44,667 bases of DNA from a virus: positions 1-44,667 of the IMG/VR virus record IMGVR_UViG_3300042564_002111; one strand, given 5' to 3'. This document shows positions 43,784 through 44,667 of the stretch, piece after piece. A model generated the notes under the pieces. That model ran no database searches and was not told the origin of the DNA. It worked only from the letters and a program-made list of their open reading frames with translations. A program made the position numbers and the translations under genes. Every line of letters starts with the position of its first letter. The stretch's first letter is position 1.

Positions 43784-44667
43784 ATGGCTGCACCAATAAC
43801 AAGAACCGAATTTAAAGATTATTGTCTTCGCAGACTAGGGTTTCCTGTTATCCAAATTAATGTGGATGACGATCAAGTAGATGACCGAATTGATGATGCT
43901 CTTCAGTTTTTTCACGACTATCATTTTGATGGTGTTGAAAAAATTTACATGAAGCACAGAATTACACAAGACGATATTGACCGCAAATTCATTTACTGTC
44001 CTGATCCAGTTATCTTTGTAACCAAAATCTTTCCGTTTGATGATTCTAATTCATCAATCAATATGTTTGACCTTCGTTATCAGTTGCGTCTGCATGATCT
44101 TTATGACTTTACATCAGTATCTTATGTGTCATATGAAATCACAATGCAACACATTACAACACTAAACATGTTGTTCTCTGGTTATCCACAACACCGATTC
44201 AATCGCCACCAAAACAAAATCTTTTTAGATATTGATTGGTCACGTGATGCAACCTTAGGTGAATATGTGGTTATTGAATGTTATCGTAAGTTAGAGCCAG
44301 ATACAGTAACATTAACTGGTACATTTACATCAACGAACACATCAAACTTAATCACAGGTACTGGTACAACAATCGACCAACAAATCATTGAAGGCGATAT
44401 CATTACAGTTGGTGGGCAAGACGCACAAGTTAATCGTATCATTTCACCAACACAAGCATTTCTAACAGCAAACTTGGCAACCAGTGTGACTGGCGCAACA
44501 GCCACAAAAACTGGAGTGTCTGATGTTTGGAACGATAGATTTTTAAAACAGTATGCCACGGCTTTAATTAAATACCAGTGGGGCAGCAACCTGTCTAAAT
44601 TTGCTGGTGTTCAAATGCCAGGGGGAGTCACACTAGATGGCCCTCGAATTATGACTGAAGCACAAGT
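43784..44667 (+). CDS. 13: Neck protein gp13-like (3' partial)
   Basis: Open from ATG 43784 to the window end, so the last codons are missing (294 codons visible; T4 gp13 is 309 aa). gp13 forms the neck ring joining head and tail together with gp14. The N-terminus (YCLRRLGFPVIQINVDDDQVDDRIDDALQFFHDYHFDGVEK) and the end (DRFLKQYATALIKYQWGSNLSKFAGVQMPGGVTLDGPRIMTEA) are strong gp13 signatures. Between them, residues ~172-245 carry a Thr/Gly-rich beta insert (GTFTSTNTSNLITGTGTT ... GDIITVGGQDAQV) that resembles the end of gp7 in this phage and is not part of the T4 protein as I recall it. Its position after the fibres matches T4 order (12-wac-13). Confidence 0.9.
   Translation, partial: MAAPITRTEFKDYCLRRLGFPVIQINVDDDQVDDRIDDALQFFHDYHFDGVEKIYMKHRITQDDIDRKFIYCPDPVIFVTKIFPFDDSNSSINMFDLRYQLRLHDLYDFTSVSYVSYEITMQHITTLNMLFSGYPQHRFNRHQNKIFLDIDWSRDATLGEYVVIECYRKLEPDTVTLTGTFTSTNTSNLITGTGTTIDQQIIEGDIITVGGQDAQVNRIISPTQAFLTANLATSVTGATATKTGVSDVWNDRFLKQYATALIKYQWGSNLSKFAGVQMPGGVTLDGPRIMTEAQ

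Noticed and set aside
1-44667. tRNA, integrase, IS element or attachment site
   Set aside because: All sequence is accounted for by closely packed + strand structural genes; nothing resembling these was seen.

Overview
The window is an AT-rich stretch of the virion-structure region of a large contractile-tailed, T4-like phage. It covers baseplate wedge, tail fibre and neck genes. Every gene is on the + strand, genes are packed almost end to end (several TAATG overlaps), and no intergenic gap reaches 60 bases. No tRNA, integrase, transposase or host gene is visible. The gene families (gp25, gp6, gp7, gp8, a DUF4815-type protein, an S74-chaperone fibre, 'ANSAY' repeat fibres, LamG and Mtd-N-like adhesins, gp13) and the NATAAATA late-promoter motifs resemble T4-like phages of aquatic bacteria such as cyanophages and pelagiphages. 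The host itself cannot be read from this sequence.

Region 1 (1-8016) is the baseplate: the C-terminal end of a hub/spike-type protein, an unrecognised 286-aa protein, gp25, gp6 (split by a frameshift near 3.0 kb), gp7 and gp8. Region 2 (8027-14627) holds a 2121-aa DUF4815-type baseplate/tail protein and a 76-aa coiled-coil protein. Region 3 (14637-39232) is a fibre and adhesin block: an S74 self-cleaving fibre, two small proteins, giant repeat fibres of 2095 and 2926 aa each followed by a ~110-aa beta protein, a 978-aa Ig/LamG adhesin, a 94-aa protein and a 584-aa Mtd-N-type fibre. Region 4 (39243-43740) holds three paralogous adhesins built from 5-6 copies of a ~47-aa kelch-like blade, with a coiled-coil protein between the first and second and a 71-aa Trp-rich protein after the third. 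Region 5 (43784-end) is neck protein gp13, cut by the window edge.

The order 5-(25)-6-7-8-...-13 matches T4, but the fibre and adhesin block replaces the T4 genes 9-10-11-12-wac. The wedge proteins would build the baseplate, the DUF4815 protein would connect it to the fibres, and the fibres and adhesins would recognise the host.

The most notable observations are the tandem family of propeller-like adhesins with near-invariant scaffolds and variable loops, a cupredoxin-like domain with a complete His/Cys/His/Met ligand set inside a giant fibre, one fibre module re-used many times in three genes, a beta-module inserted in several baseplate proteins, and the gp6 frameshift.
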